A DNA stretch of 6,925 bases from Treponema sp. (GTDB lineage Bacteria > Spirochaetota > Spirochaetia > Treponematales > Treponemataceae), in the NCBI GenBank assembly GCA_021442965.1, contig JABUUX010000229.1, positions 1 to 6,925 on the forward strand. The letters run 5' to 3'. Below are positions 1 through 6,130 of the stretch, piece by piece; within the stretch, counting starts at the first letter, position 1; the number at the start of each line of letters is the position of its first letter. The notes under the pieces were generated by a model. That model did no database searches. It was not told the DNA's origin and saw only the letters and a program-made list of their open reading frames with translations. A program made the translations under genes and the position numbers.

Positions 1-153
1 GGTATCATCGATCCTGCTAAAGTAACATGTTCTGCCCTTAAGAATGCCGCTTCTATTGCCGCTACACTCCTTACAACAGAATGTGCAATCACAGACATTC
101 CAGAGCCAAAAGCTCCGGCTGCTCCAGCTCCTGACATGGGTGGAATGTACTAA
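1..153 (+). CDS. groEL: Chaperonin GroEL (Hsp60), C-terminal 50 residues only
   Basis: This is the 3' end of the gene for the ATP-dependent cytosolic chaperonin that folds proteins in a double ring with GroES. The window opens in frame with [20 protein letters not shown], the conserved segment near the GroEL C-terminus (GIIDPxKVTRSALxNAASVA in most members). It continues with [14 protein letters not shown] and a short Ala/Pro-rich tail ending in MGGMY, a reduced form of the usual GGM tail. One oddity is Cys in place of the usual Arg in the VTRSAL motif. The gene is cut by the window edge, so start, promoter and any groES neighbour cannot be seen. A strong terminator follows 66 bases after the stop codon. 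Identity is very secure despite the short length. Confidence 0.96.
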   Translation, partial: GIIDPAKVTCSALKNAASIAATLLTTECAITDIPEPKAPAAPAPDMGGMY

Positions 154-181
154 TCAAACCAGCTAGACTTAGATAATGTCT

Positions 182-204
182 CGAGTTTTGCAAAGCAAAA
201 CTTG
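182..204. repeat. Palindrome with 10-bp stem and AAA loop, downstream of groEL
   Basis: GTTTTGC, AAA, GCAAAAC (185-201) is a perfect inverted repeat. It extends outward through A-T, G-T and C-G pairs to about 182-204. No T-run follows on either strand, so it is not an ordinary intrinsic terminator. It could be a 3' mRNA stabilising hairpin for groEL or one copy of a dispersed palindrome. Structure is seen directly; role is unknown. Confidence 0.6.
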
Positions 205-218
205 GTAAGGTCACAGAA

Positions 219-250
219 GACCGCTTCCTTTTGGGGAGCGGTCTTTTTTT
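219..250 (+). terminator. Rho-independent terminator of groEL
   Basis: The left arm GACCGCTTCC (219-228) pairs with GGAGCGGTC plus flanking G (234-243), giving a 10-bp stem with one G-T pair. The loop is TTTTG, and TTTTTTT (244-250) follows directly. This is a textbook intrinsic terminator for the plus strand. Read on the minus strand the stem gains an A-C mismatch and is followed only by TTCTGTG. It could therefore act at best as a weak terminator for the convergent minus-strand genes ending at 279, for which no other terminator is visible. Confidence 0.93.
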
Positions 251-278
251 ATTTAGCTAAATAACTATACCCCGCCGT

Positions 279-647
279 TTATTCTGAAATTACATCAAAC
301 TCTTCTTCCCCGCCTTCAACCGTTACAATCACCCCATTAGGAAGACAGGCGGCAAAATCTCCTGCAACAGAAAGACTCCCTTTTTGAATACAAAATTTAT
401 TCTTACACGGAGATTCCGTAACCCAAACTTTTCCGTCTTCAATTTTTACTTTTGTTTTTCCCAAAATTCCATCAAATTCTAAATCCGCATTTTTATCCAG
501 CGGGTAAACAAATTCTCCTTTTGGAGTCTTTGCAAAAATCATCTTACTGCCAGAATCTTTTTTTATAAGTCCGCAAAAGCTACAAATTATCAAAATCAAA
601 AAAATTAAAATAAAAACAACATCCAGAATTTTTATCTTTACTTTCAC
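279..647 (-). CDS. Membrane-anchored NusG domain II-containing protein (EetA-like)
   Basis: A 122-residue protein with one hydrophobic segment (about residues 8-27), which anchors a small domain predicted to lie outside the cytoplasm. The domain matches the NusG domain II-like family (unrelated in role to the transcription factor NusG). It has a beta-rich start with KGEFVYPLDKN and the typical cysteine-bearing core WVTESPCKNKFCIQKG (C81, C86), then CLPNGVIV (C101). The biochemical role of the family is unknown. It is repeatedly found beside Gx-type membrane proteins and ApbE, and the EetA protein of Firmicute electron transfer loci is of this kind. The start is GTG (647-645), overlapping the preceding apbE stop region by a gap of only one base and served by AGAGGT five bases upstream. 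It is the last gene of the minus-strand unit. The three conserved cysteines suggest metal, disulfide or redox chemistry, but this is inference. Confidence 0.87.
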   Translation of the reverse strand: MKVKIKILDVVFILIFLILIICSFCGLIKKDSGSKMIFAKTPKGEFVYPLDKNADLEFDGILGKTKVKIEDGKVWVTESPCKNKFCIQKGSLSVAGDFAACLPNGVIVTVEGGEEEFDVISE

Positions 648-648
648 G

Positions 649-1707
649 CTAAACCTCTTTCTTTACTGTATCCGGCTTAACAAAAGTAATATCCCCGCCT
701 TCAAGTTTTCCTTTTAAGTTGTCTGTAGCGCGTATTTTTCCATCCTCATAAATAAAAACAATCCCCAACTCTGCATTAAAAAAATCTTCCAAACTCTTTA
801 AAACACTCAAAGCCCTTTCTTCGCCCATCACAAAAAAAGCCGTACTCAAAGCATCTGCAATAGAACTCGTTTTACAAATTACCGTAACAGAAGCAAGACC
901 GTTTTTTACAGGATACCCAGTCTTTGGATCAAAAATATGATGGTAAACATTTCCGTCTTTTTCAAAAAATCTTTCATAGCTCCCGCTTGTTACAACAGAA
1001 GTTTCTTCTGTCCTAAGTTTTAAAATAACATTATTCTGCAATTTATCAGGATTTTTTATTCCCACCGACCATAAAGTTCCGTCATCCTTTTTCCCGTATA
1101 CATAAACATTTCCACCCAAATCAATTACCGCTTTTCTTACTTTATGTTCCTCAAGAATTTCACAGACACAATCGGCAGCATATCCTTTAGCAATACCGCC
1201 AAAGTTTATGCTCATACCTTTTTCCAGAATGCACCATGGAACACCATCTTCTGCAAAATGCATTCTGTCATTTCCAACAAATAAAAGTGCATTATCAATT
1301 TCTTTCTGAGTCGGAACCCTTTCTTTTTCTGTGTTAATTCCCCAAAGCCTTATAACAGGATTTGCCGTAACGTCAAAAGCCCCCTCAGTAAATTCTGAAA
1401 CTTTAGAACTTAGATAAAGCACATTAAATACATCTTCAGAAATTCTTACAGGTTGCACTCCGGCATTATTATTAATCAAATTTACATAAGATTCTTCTTC
1501 AGTAATGCTGAACTTATTTTCCAAACCTTTAAGTCGGGCAAAAATTTCTTCATACAATTTTTCTGTTCCATCCTCAAAAAGATTTACCGAACATAAAGTG
1601 TCCATGCACACCACACTTCTGGAAGGAACAGTTTTTTTACTGCAGGATATAGTTAATCCCAAATAAACAAAAATAAAGACTATTTTAAATTTCAAAAACA
1701 TTTTCAT
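649..1707 (-). CDS. apbE: FAD:protein FMN transferase, ApbE family lipoprotein (Ftp/FmnB-like)
   Basis: The enzyme cleaves FAD and attaches FMN through a phosphoester bond to Ser/Thr of target proteins, using Mg2+; some treponemal members also hydrolyse FAD. The 352 residues match family length. A signal segment (residues 3-21) ends in LTISC, with C22 as the likely lipidated cysteine, so the enzyme should sit on the periplasmic side of the inner membrane. Family motifs appear in order: MDTLCSVNLF (35-44, the usual MGT region with Asp for Gly), GAFDVT (109-114), NFGGIAKGYAAD (168-179), DLGGN (196-200), SGSYERFF (241-248), HHIFDPKTGYP (256-266) and ADALSTAFFV (284-293). D285 and T289 are placed for metal binding. 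The start overlaps the preceding Gx gene by 23 bases and has an excellent GGAGGT. No flavinylation acceptor motif was found in its neighbours, so its target lies elsewhere. Confidence 0.96.
   Translation of the reverse strand: MKMFLKFKIVFIFVYLGLTISCSKKTVPSRSVVCMDTLCSVNLFEDGTEKLYEEIFARLKGLENKFSITEEESYVNLINNNAGVQPVRISEDVFNVLYLSSKVSEFTEGAFDVTANPVIRLWGINTEKERVPTQKEIDNALLFVGNDRMHFAEDGVPWCILEKGMSINFGGIAKGYAADCVCEILEEHKVRKAVIDLGGNVYVYGKKDDGTLWSVGIKNPDKLQNNVILKLRTEETSVVTSGSYERFFEKDGNVYHHIFDPKTGYPVKNGLASVTVICKTSSIADALSTAFFVMGEERALSVLKSLEDFFNAELGIVFIYEDGKIRATDNLKGKLEGGDITFVKPDTVKKEV
653..658 (-). promoter_or_regulatory. Ribosome binding site for the NusG-II gene
   Basis: AGAGGT on the minus strand lies 5 bases before the GTG at 647. 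It sits inside the last codons of apbE, so translation of the two genes is likely coupled. It supports the GTG start, which has no ATG alternative nearby. Confidence 0.7.
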
Positions 1708-2821
1708 TCCGCCAAACCTCCAAAAGTCTTTTATCTATAAAATTTAAGTCCGTTCTTTTTTCACGCTTCTGAGTTTTATTTTCTGCTTCCATTTTTTTTG
1801 ATGTAAGTTCACTAAAAATATTAAAGACTAAAGTCATGAACAGTCCCGCTTTTCCGGGGAGTCTCAAATTTTTATCTACCATGGTCTGACTCATAAAAAC
1901 CATTGCACATAGTTTTCCGCTTCGCATCAATCCCGAAGTTAAAGCCCCCTCTGTAATTTTAAAAGTGCCAACTGAAAACAATATTTTTCCATAAGGATTC
2001 AACAGACTTAATATCGTTACAGATAAAATCACAATTACACTTGGAAACAGTCTGATTTTTTTTCGTCTTACAAAAGTCAAAACTGCAAAAATTATCAGGA
2101 GTACATAAACCAAAATTACATCTTTTGCAAAAGAAACTAAAAGAATTCCCAAAAGTCCCGTTACAAAAAAAATTACGGGCGCCTTTCCGGTGTTCCGCCC
2201 TTTGCTAACGCGCATTCCTTCATCCGTACTTTGTACGGCTTCGGAACTGCCTTCGGCAGGGGCTCCATACCGGGGCGCAGATTCTCCCACAGCCTTAAAC
2301 CACTTTGAATGCAAATTAAACCAGTTGGCAATAATCCCCATAATAAGACTTGTTGTAAAACTAAAAAGCAGCATAAAAGGGGCAATATAACTGACACTTT
2401 TACCGAACATTAAAAAATAACCGCACAGTAATTGGGCGGTATTATTCAAAAGTCCGCCACATAAACTAATCCCAACCCACGAAACAAATTTTAGAGTTGA
2501 ACTTCCATCTATTTCTTTTTTACAAAACAGAACATAAACTCCCATCATTCCCAAACCAGATGAAAGACTTCCTGCTAAAGAAAAAATAAAAACGTACGAG
2601 AAAACTGTTCCGCTGACTATTCCCTGTATTAGAATTTTTAAGAAAATTAGAATAACAGATTCTTTACGCGAAAAATAAACAAAACTTAACATAATGGGAA
2701 GATTTGCCAGTCCCAGTCTAAAAAATGGAACAGGTTTTGGAAGAGCCGCTTCTACTGCAGAAAGGAACATGCACACAGCCGCAAAAAAGGAAAGTTTTTT
2801 TATAATTAGTTTATCTTTCAC
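1685..2821 (-). CDS. Gx transporter family (EetB-like) membrane protein with an EcfT-like C-terminal half
   Basis: A 378-residue polytopic membrane protein, about twice the usual length of Gx transporters (often mislabelled heptaprenyl diphosphate synthase component I). Residues 1-170 fit that family: AALPKPVPFFRLGLANLP (25-42), then several hydrophobic helices with G-rich stretches (GTVFSYVF, SLSSGLGMMG, GGLLNN). A hydrophilic linker of about 176-213 follows and is encoded by a GC-rich palindromic insert. Residues 214-340 form a second membrane domain. Its FKITEGALTSGLMRSGKLCAMVF (287-309) and following hydrophobic segment resemble EcfT/CbiQ transmembrane components of ECF transporters; this part is inference from pattern. 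The tail (341-378) is charged. No ATPase is encoded nearby. The start is GTG with no ribosome binding site, but an extended -10 promoter lies directly before it. The neighbours ApbE and NusG-II suggest a role in flavin or quinone-linked envelope redox work; the substrate is unknown. Confidence 0.85.
   Translation of the reverse strand: MKDKLIIKKLSFFAAVCMFLSAVEAALPKPVPFFRLGLANLPIMLSFVYFSRKESVILIFLKILIQGIVSGTVFSYVFIFSLAGSLSSGLGMMGVYVLFCKKEIDGSSTLKFVSWVGISLCGGLLNNTAQLLCGYFLMFGKSVSYIAPFMLLFSFTTSLIMGIIANWFNLHSKWFKAVGESAPRYGAPAEGSSEAVQSTDEGMRVSKGRNTGKAPVIFFVTGLLGILLVSFAKDVILVYVLLIIFAVLTFVRRKKIRLFPSVIVILSVTILSLLNPYGKILFSVGTFKITEGALTSGLMRSGKLCAMVFMSQTMVDKNLRLPGKAGLFMTLVFNIFSELTSKKMEAENKTQKREKRTDLNFIDKRLLEVWRNENVFEI
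1716..1721 (-). promoter_or_regulatory. Strong ribosome binding site for apbE
   Basis: GGAGGT on the minus strand lies 8 bases before the ATG at 1707 and inside the end of the Gx gene. It fixes the apbE start within the overlap and predicts strong or coupled translation. Confidence 0.85.
2179..2278. repeat. GC-rich palindromic element inserted in frame in the Gx gene
   Basis: About 100 bp that stand out by base composition: 73 of 120 bases are G or C over 2177-2296, against 19 of 60 in 2101-2160. The ends form an imperfect inverted repeat, GCGCCTTTCCGGT (2179-2191) and ACCGGGGCGC (2269-2278), which match except for the TTT. Inside are two perfect hairpins: CCGTAC-TTT-GTACGG (2224-2238) and CTGCC-TTC-GGCAG (2247-2259). 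It encodes residues 182-214 of the Gx protein (from APRYGAPAEG to GRNTGKA) without a stop, and one other minus-strand frame is also open through it. It resembles in-gene palindromic repeats such as the RPE class of Rickettsia. Family membership is inferred and no second copy is present in this window. Confidence 0.7.
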
Positions 2822-2827
2822 AAAGAA

Positions 2828-2856
2828 ATTATATCACATACGTTTTAATCTTTCAC
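2828..2856 (-). promoter_or_regulatory. Extended -10 promoter before the Gx-apbE-NusG-II genes
   Basis: On the minus strand TGATATAAT (2836-2828) is a perfect TATAAT with the TG extension. A weak -35 (GTGAAA, 2856-2851) lies 17 bases upstream, inside the end of the YitT gene. The expected transcript start falls at or within a base or two of the GTG start codon at 2821, so the message may be leaderless. It would allow the last three genes to be expressed apart from the carboxylesterase and YitT genes. Confidence 0.55.
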
Positions 2857-3738
2857 ACTTGTAAAAAATCTTCCGTATATTTCTTTTGTTTTCATAACAT
2901 TTATAAATGCATTTTCATCGCATTTCTTTAAGGCTTTAGAAAGATGACTCAGCTGATCAGAAGAAACAACAGTATAAAGCATAGTTTTATCTTTTCCACC
3001 GTAGCATCCTGTTGCTGTAAGTTTAGTTGCCGCATGATGAGTTTCATCTCTTATTATTTCATAAAGTTCATCGGGTTTGTCCGTAACTATTAAAAGTGTT
3101 ACTTTCTGATAATGTCTGTACAAAACATTCAAAACCTGGGTAGAACTGAACTGAAAAACAATTGAATAAAGAGCATCCTCAAACCCAAAAAGAAAGCCTG
3201 CCGCTACAAGAACTACAACATTCATTATAAAAATGTAGTTCCACATATCTACGCCTTTTCTCTGAGAAAAGAAGATTGCTATAAAATCGGTACCGCCACT
3301 TGTAGCATCAGCACGCAGACAAAGACTTATGGCAACCCCGTTAATAATTCCTCCGAACACTGCACATAAAAGCGGATCAATAGGCTCTGAGGTAAAATTC
3401 AGAACCGGAATAAAATCTGTTAAAAGTGATGAAACTGCAATCATCAAAAGAGAATAAAGCGTAAACTTAATACCGATATATCTGAAACTTATGTAAACTG
3501 GAATAGCATTCAGAGACCAATACAATGCTGTAAACGGAATATGAAATCCAGCCCATTTTTCTACAGCCCTTTGAATTACCAGAGTAATGCCTGAAAATCC
3601 GCCAGGTATAAGCCTTCCGGAATTTACAAAAGCATTCATATTCAAAGAAAAAATCACCGCCCCCAAAAGAACAAGAAGAACACGCTTAAGCGGGGCAGGT
3701 GTTGGAGTAATTGTTGTTACTTTTGAATCAGTTTTCAT
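2845..3738 (-). CDS. YitT family membrane protein with C-terminal DUF2179 domain
   Basis: A 297-residue inner membrane protein of the YitT family, whose transport substrate or biochemical role is unknown. An N-terminal cytoplasmic stretch (1-17) is followed by five or so hydrophobic helices between about residues 18 and 200. Family motifs seen are AFVNSGRLIPGGFSGI (36-51), FGGIINGVAISLCLRADATSGGTDFIA (split here as FGGIINGVAISL, 128-139, and ATSGGTDFIA, 145-154) and FSSTQVLN (197-204). The C-terminal 80 residues are soluble and fit DUF2179: KVTLLIVTDKPDELYEII (212-229), TGCYGGKDKTMLYTVV (243-258) and INVMKTKEIYGRFF (279-292). Length is normal for the family. It starts 20 bases after the carboxylesterase stop and ends 23 bases before the Gx gene, with no terminator in either gap. 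The ribosome binding site is weak (TTGGA). Confidence 0.93.
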   Translation of the reverse strand: MKTDSKVTTITPTPAPLKRVLLVLLGAVIFSLNMNAFVNSGRLIPGGFSGITLVIQRAVEKWAGFHIPFTALYWSLNAIPVYISFRYIGIKFTLYSLLMIAVSSLLTDFIPVLNFTSEPIDPLLCAVFGGIINGVAISLCLRADATSGGTDFIAIFFSQRKGVDMWNYIFIMNVVVLVAAGFLFGFEDALYSIVFQFSSTQVLNVLYRHYQKVTLLIVTDKPDELYEIIRDETHHAATKLTATGCYGGKDKTMLYTVVSSDQLSHLSKALKKCDENAFINVMKTKEIYGRFFTSVKD

Positions 3739-3758
3739 ACATCCAATGTAACTGTGAT

Positions 3759-5276
3759 TTAATTTTTTTCCAAGTAATCCAGATAGAATTTCATCTTATC
3801 ATCAATCTTTCTAACTTCTGCTTCAGGCTGTGTTTTAAAATTCATAATGCATGGATTTTCGTCCGAGTATGAATCCCAAACTGGCAAAGTGTTTCCTTCA
3901 GGGTCAGTATCTTTTCCGTTAGGGTCCAGAGTCTTGATAAAGTTACAAAGATAATTACACATTTTACGGGAAAGATCATAATACTTACCGTCAAAAGGTC
4001 TCCAGCATTTAGCCAAAGTTTCAAAGAAGAACCACAAATCACTTGAATGAAAAGCTCCCGGTTCATCTCCTCCCGGCATATAAGGCCCGAATTCATACAT
4101 CCAGCTTTTTGACTTTAGCCCTGAATTTTTACGAAGTCTTGTAAAGAAAATATTACCAAGTTCCACAGAACTGAACTTTGTAGAATCCTTATCATTTTTG
4201 CACATTCCGGCTCCACCAGGAGTTTTTATAAGTTCCAGAAATTTGTCTGCGTCATTGCCATAAACTTCCCTTGCAGTTTTTTCTAAAACTTCAGGAGATG
4301 TGGCTTCAATCTGTCCAAAAAACTCATTATCGGTCCAGCCGTGAATCATCGGTACATCAATAAAAGTATTCTCTTTGATTGATTTCTCAATTCCAGTTCG
4401 TGAAAAATCATTTCCGTACACGCCAAACCACATTCTGTGGAAAGTATCATTTCCGTCACGAATCTGTTCCCAAGACAGTTTCTTTGCTTCATCTATATTT
4501 TTAACACCCAGATGTTCAAGGAATTCTTTGCTCTGTTTTTCGGCTGCAGGAACCGGAAAGTCAAAATGATTAATGTAAGGGTTCTTAAAATATCCGCTTT
4601 CAACAACAGCGCCCTTAATATATTTTTTATTTTCAGGATGATTCAACTGATTCAGAACGCTTCCTCCACCCGCACTCTGTCCGCCAATTACAATGTGTTC
4701 CGGGTTTCCGCCAAATGCCGCAATATTTTCATAAACCCATTTAAGAGCAAATGCCTGGTCTCGGTATCCAATATTTTTTTCGACAGAGGCTCCTGTTCCA
4801 TCCTTTTCTGTTGATGCAAAAAATCCAAAAACATTCAGACGGTAATTTATTGTAACAACAACAATACCTCGTCTGGCAATTCGTTCTCCGTCAAACTCCA
4901 TTTCGGCACTGTTACCCCACTGAAGTCCTCCACCGTAAATCCAAAAATAAACCGGAAGACGTTCATTTGTATCTTTTGCTGGTGTCCATATATTCAGTGT
5001 AAGGCAGTCTTCATCCATAGGGATAGTTTTGTCTACATTCCATTCCAAATCATAAATATTCGGATCCCCAACCCCCGGCTTACTCTGGCATGAAATAGGG
5101 CTGAACGTAAAACAGTCCCTTACTCCATCCCATCCCTTATGTGGCTGTGGTTCTCTCCATCTTAATTCCCCTACCGGTGGCTGGCAGTAAGGAATCCCTT
5201 TGTACGAAATAACTCTTGGATCGGCAGCAGCTATTCCGCGCACCTTTCCCTGTGCAATTTTTGTTTCTTTTATCAT
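3759..5276 (-). CDS. Type-B carboxylesterase, cytosolic
   Basis: A serine hydrolase of the alpha/beta-hydrolase fold, carboxylesterase type-B family (like p-nitrobenzyl esterase), cleaving carboxylic esters; the natural substrate cannot be told. Its 505 residues are full family length. Motifs in order: YKGIPYCQPPVGELRW (25-40), EDCLTLNIW (89-97, the second family signature), the oxyanion hole YGGGLQWG (114-121), the nucleophile elbow GGQSAGG (198-204, Ser201), the acidic residue in GWTDNEFFG (313-321, probably Glu318) and the His in GAFHSSDLWFF (407-417, His410). The triad is therefore complete. No signal peptide is present, so it should act in the cytoplasm. The start is ATG; an AAGGA lies 14 bases upstream, which is rather far. 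It is the first gene of the minus-strand unit. Its link to the membrane genes behind it is not obvious. Confidence 0.95.
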   Translation of the reverse strand: MIKETKIAQGKVRGIAAADPRVISYKGIPYCQPPVGELRWREPQPHKGWDGVRDCFTFSPISCQSKPGVGDPNIYDLEWNVDKTIPMDEDCLTLNIWTPAKDTNERLPVYFWIYGGGLQWGNSAEMEFDGERIARRGIVVVTINYRLNVFGFFASTEKDGTGASVEKNIGYRDQAFALKWVYENIAAFGGNPEHIVIGGQSAGGGSVLNQLNHPENKKYIKGAVVESGYFKNPYINHFDFPVPAAEKQSKEFLEHLGVKNIDEAKKLSWEQIRDGNDTFHRMWFGVYGNDFSRTGIEKSIKENTFIDVPMIHGWTDNEFFGQIEATSPEVLEKTAREVYGNDADKFLELIKTPGGAGMCKNDKDSTKFSSVELGNIFFTRLRKNSGLKSKSWMYEFGPYMPGGDEPGAFHSSDLWFFFETLAKCWRPFDGKYYDLSRKMCNYLCNFIKTLDPNGKDTDPEGNTLPVWDSYSDENPCIMNFKTQPEAEVRKIDDKMKFYLDYLEKN

Positions 5277-5290
5277 ATTTTTATTCTATA

Positions 5291-5295
5291 TCCTT
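5291..5295 (-). promoter_or_regulatory. Distant ribosome binding site for the carboxylesterase
   Basis: AAGGA on the minus strand, 14 bases before the ATG at 5276. The spacing is longer than usual, but no better start codon or binding site is present. No convincing minus-strand promoter could be picked out in the rest of the divergent gap 5277-5363. Confidence 0.4.
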
Positions 5296-5327
5296 AATAA
5301 AATTCTGCTATCGGCAATTATTCTTAC

Positions 5328-5356
5328 TTGCTTTATGAACATTCCTGACATAACAT
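5328..5356 (+). promoter_or_regulatory. Possible promoter for the RsiV-like lipoprotein gene
   Basis: TTGCTT (5328-5333) and TAACAT (5351-5356) are separated by 17 bases in the gap between divergent genes. Each is only a partial match to consensus. The expected transcript start is at about the ATG at 5364, which has no ribosome binding site before it. Confidence 0.3.
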
Positions 5357-5363
5357 AATAGAT

Positions 5364-6059
5364 ATGAAAAAATTATTACCTTATCTTTCACTTATTCTAC
5401 TTCTTTGTTCCTGTCAGACTACAAAACAAGAAAAAAAGCAGACAGAAATCACTAAGAAAGAAAAATCCTATGAATATCAGACAAAGAATATAAAAAATTC
5501 CCAAAGAGAATATGATGTAAACATTTCATATCCATATTTTAAAGATAATGAAACCCTGAACCGTGAAATAAAATCTCTTATTTTAGACCCATATCAGGTT
5601 TTTCTGGAAGATGCGGTTTTATGTTTTGATGAATATCCTCCAGAACTGCAATTATCTTTAGCTTATGACGCAACACTGCAGAGCATGTCAGAAAATGATA
5701 AATTTATAAGCCTTCTTTTTCAAAAATATACTTTTTTAGGCGGTGCTCATGGTCTTACCGAAATGATAACTGTTTTTTACGACAAGAAAAAAGAAAAAAT
5801 ATGCGGCATCGAAGAAGCTTCCGGTCTTACGCTGGAGTCCGTTTCAAAAAATTGCTACAACTACTTTCTTACAGAACTTTCAAAAGAGGAATTCAGCGAA
5901 TTAAGCTGGGTACAAAGCGGAACTGAACCTGACGAGGACAACTTTAGGGCATTCACAGTTTCAAAAGACGAAAAATTTATGACAGTTTATTTTAACCCTT
6001 ATTCAATAGGTCCTTATGCCATAGGAATAAAAGAAGCTGTCATAAAACTTAAACAATAG
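5364..6059 (+). CDS. RsiV-like (DUF3298-type) lipoprotein
   Basis: A 231-residue predicted lipoprotein. The N-terminus MKKLLPYLSLILLLCSC is a signal peptide with C17 as the likely lipidated residue (lipobox L-C-S-C), then a charged, Lys/Glu-rich linker (18-35). The rest fits the DUF4163/DUF3298 pair found in the extracellular part of RsiV, the lysozyme-binding anti-sigma factor of Bacillus. It shows an N-terminal strand YDVNISYPYF (50-59), the hallmark LGGAHGLTE (125-133) and the closing YFNPYSIGPYAIGI (209-222). It lacks the cytoplasmic anti-sigma region and any transmembrane helix, so it is not itself a classical anti-sigma factor. It may bind lysozyme or another envelope ligand, but that is inference. 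The start is fixed by an in-frame TGA at 5346, although no ribosome binding site is visible. It is divergent from the carboxylesterase and 71 bases before larE. Confidence 0.85.
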   Translation: MKKLLPYLSLILLLCSCQTTKQEKKQTEITKKEKSYEYQTKNIKNSQREYDVNISYPYFKDNETLNREIKSLILDPYQVFLEDAVLCFDEYPPELQLSLAYDATLQSMSENDKFISLLFQKYTFLGGAHGLTEMITVFYDKKKEKICGIEEASGLTLESVSKNCYNYFLTELSKEEFSELSWVQSGTEPDEDNFRAFTVSKDEKFMTVYFNPYSIGPYAIGIKEAVIKLKQ

Positions 6060-6081
6060 TAAAAGTTACATGATTAGAATT

Positions 6082-6111
6082 TTGGCCGTTTTTTATACCC
6101 CATATTATATT
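6082..6111 (+). promoter_or_regulatory. Possible promoter for larE
   Basis: In the 71-base gap, TTGGCC (6082-6087) and TATATT (6106-6111) are 18 bases apart. The leader would be about 12 bases long and holds no clear ribosome binding site. There is no terminator hairpin after the lipoprotein gene, so read-through is also possible. Confidence 0.3.
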
Positions 6112-6130
6112 TTTAGTTTATGATTAACTT

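Noticed and set aside
251..262. Perfect 12-bp palindrome ATTTAGCTAAAT just after the groEL terminator.
   Set aside because: Short and AT-rich, easily expected by chance in such DNA, and not tied to any gene start; no operator or attachment site claim can be supported.
278..279. A dedicated terminator for the five-gene minus-strand unit.
   Set aside because: Only the groEL terminator lies beyond 279, and on the minus strand it has a mismatch and a poor T-run, so no separate terminator is claimed.
2173..2397. Open frames on both strands across the GC-rich element inside the Gx gene.
   Set aside because: They are by-products of the low stop-codon density of the GC-rich insert; no start signals or family features, and the Gx frame is clearly the coding one.
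3276..3309. DATSGGTDF in the YitT protein resembles an ApbE flavinylation acceptor motif (Asp-x-x-Ser/Thr-Gly-Ala-Thr).
   Set aside because: It has Gly in place of the key Ala and is the conserved YitT family motif TSGGTD, found in genomes regardless of ApbE; the family is not known to carry FMN.
4437..4814. A 125-codon plus-strand open frame opposite the carboxylesterase.
   Set aside because: It lies wholly antisense to a gene with all family motifs, has no ribosome binding site and gives a composition unlike a folded protein.
5277..5363. A minus-strand promoter for the carboxylesterase in the divergent gap.
   Set aside because: No pair of -35 and -10 boxes with sensible spacing was found; TTGCCG and AT-rich candidates do not line up.
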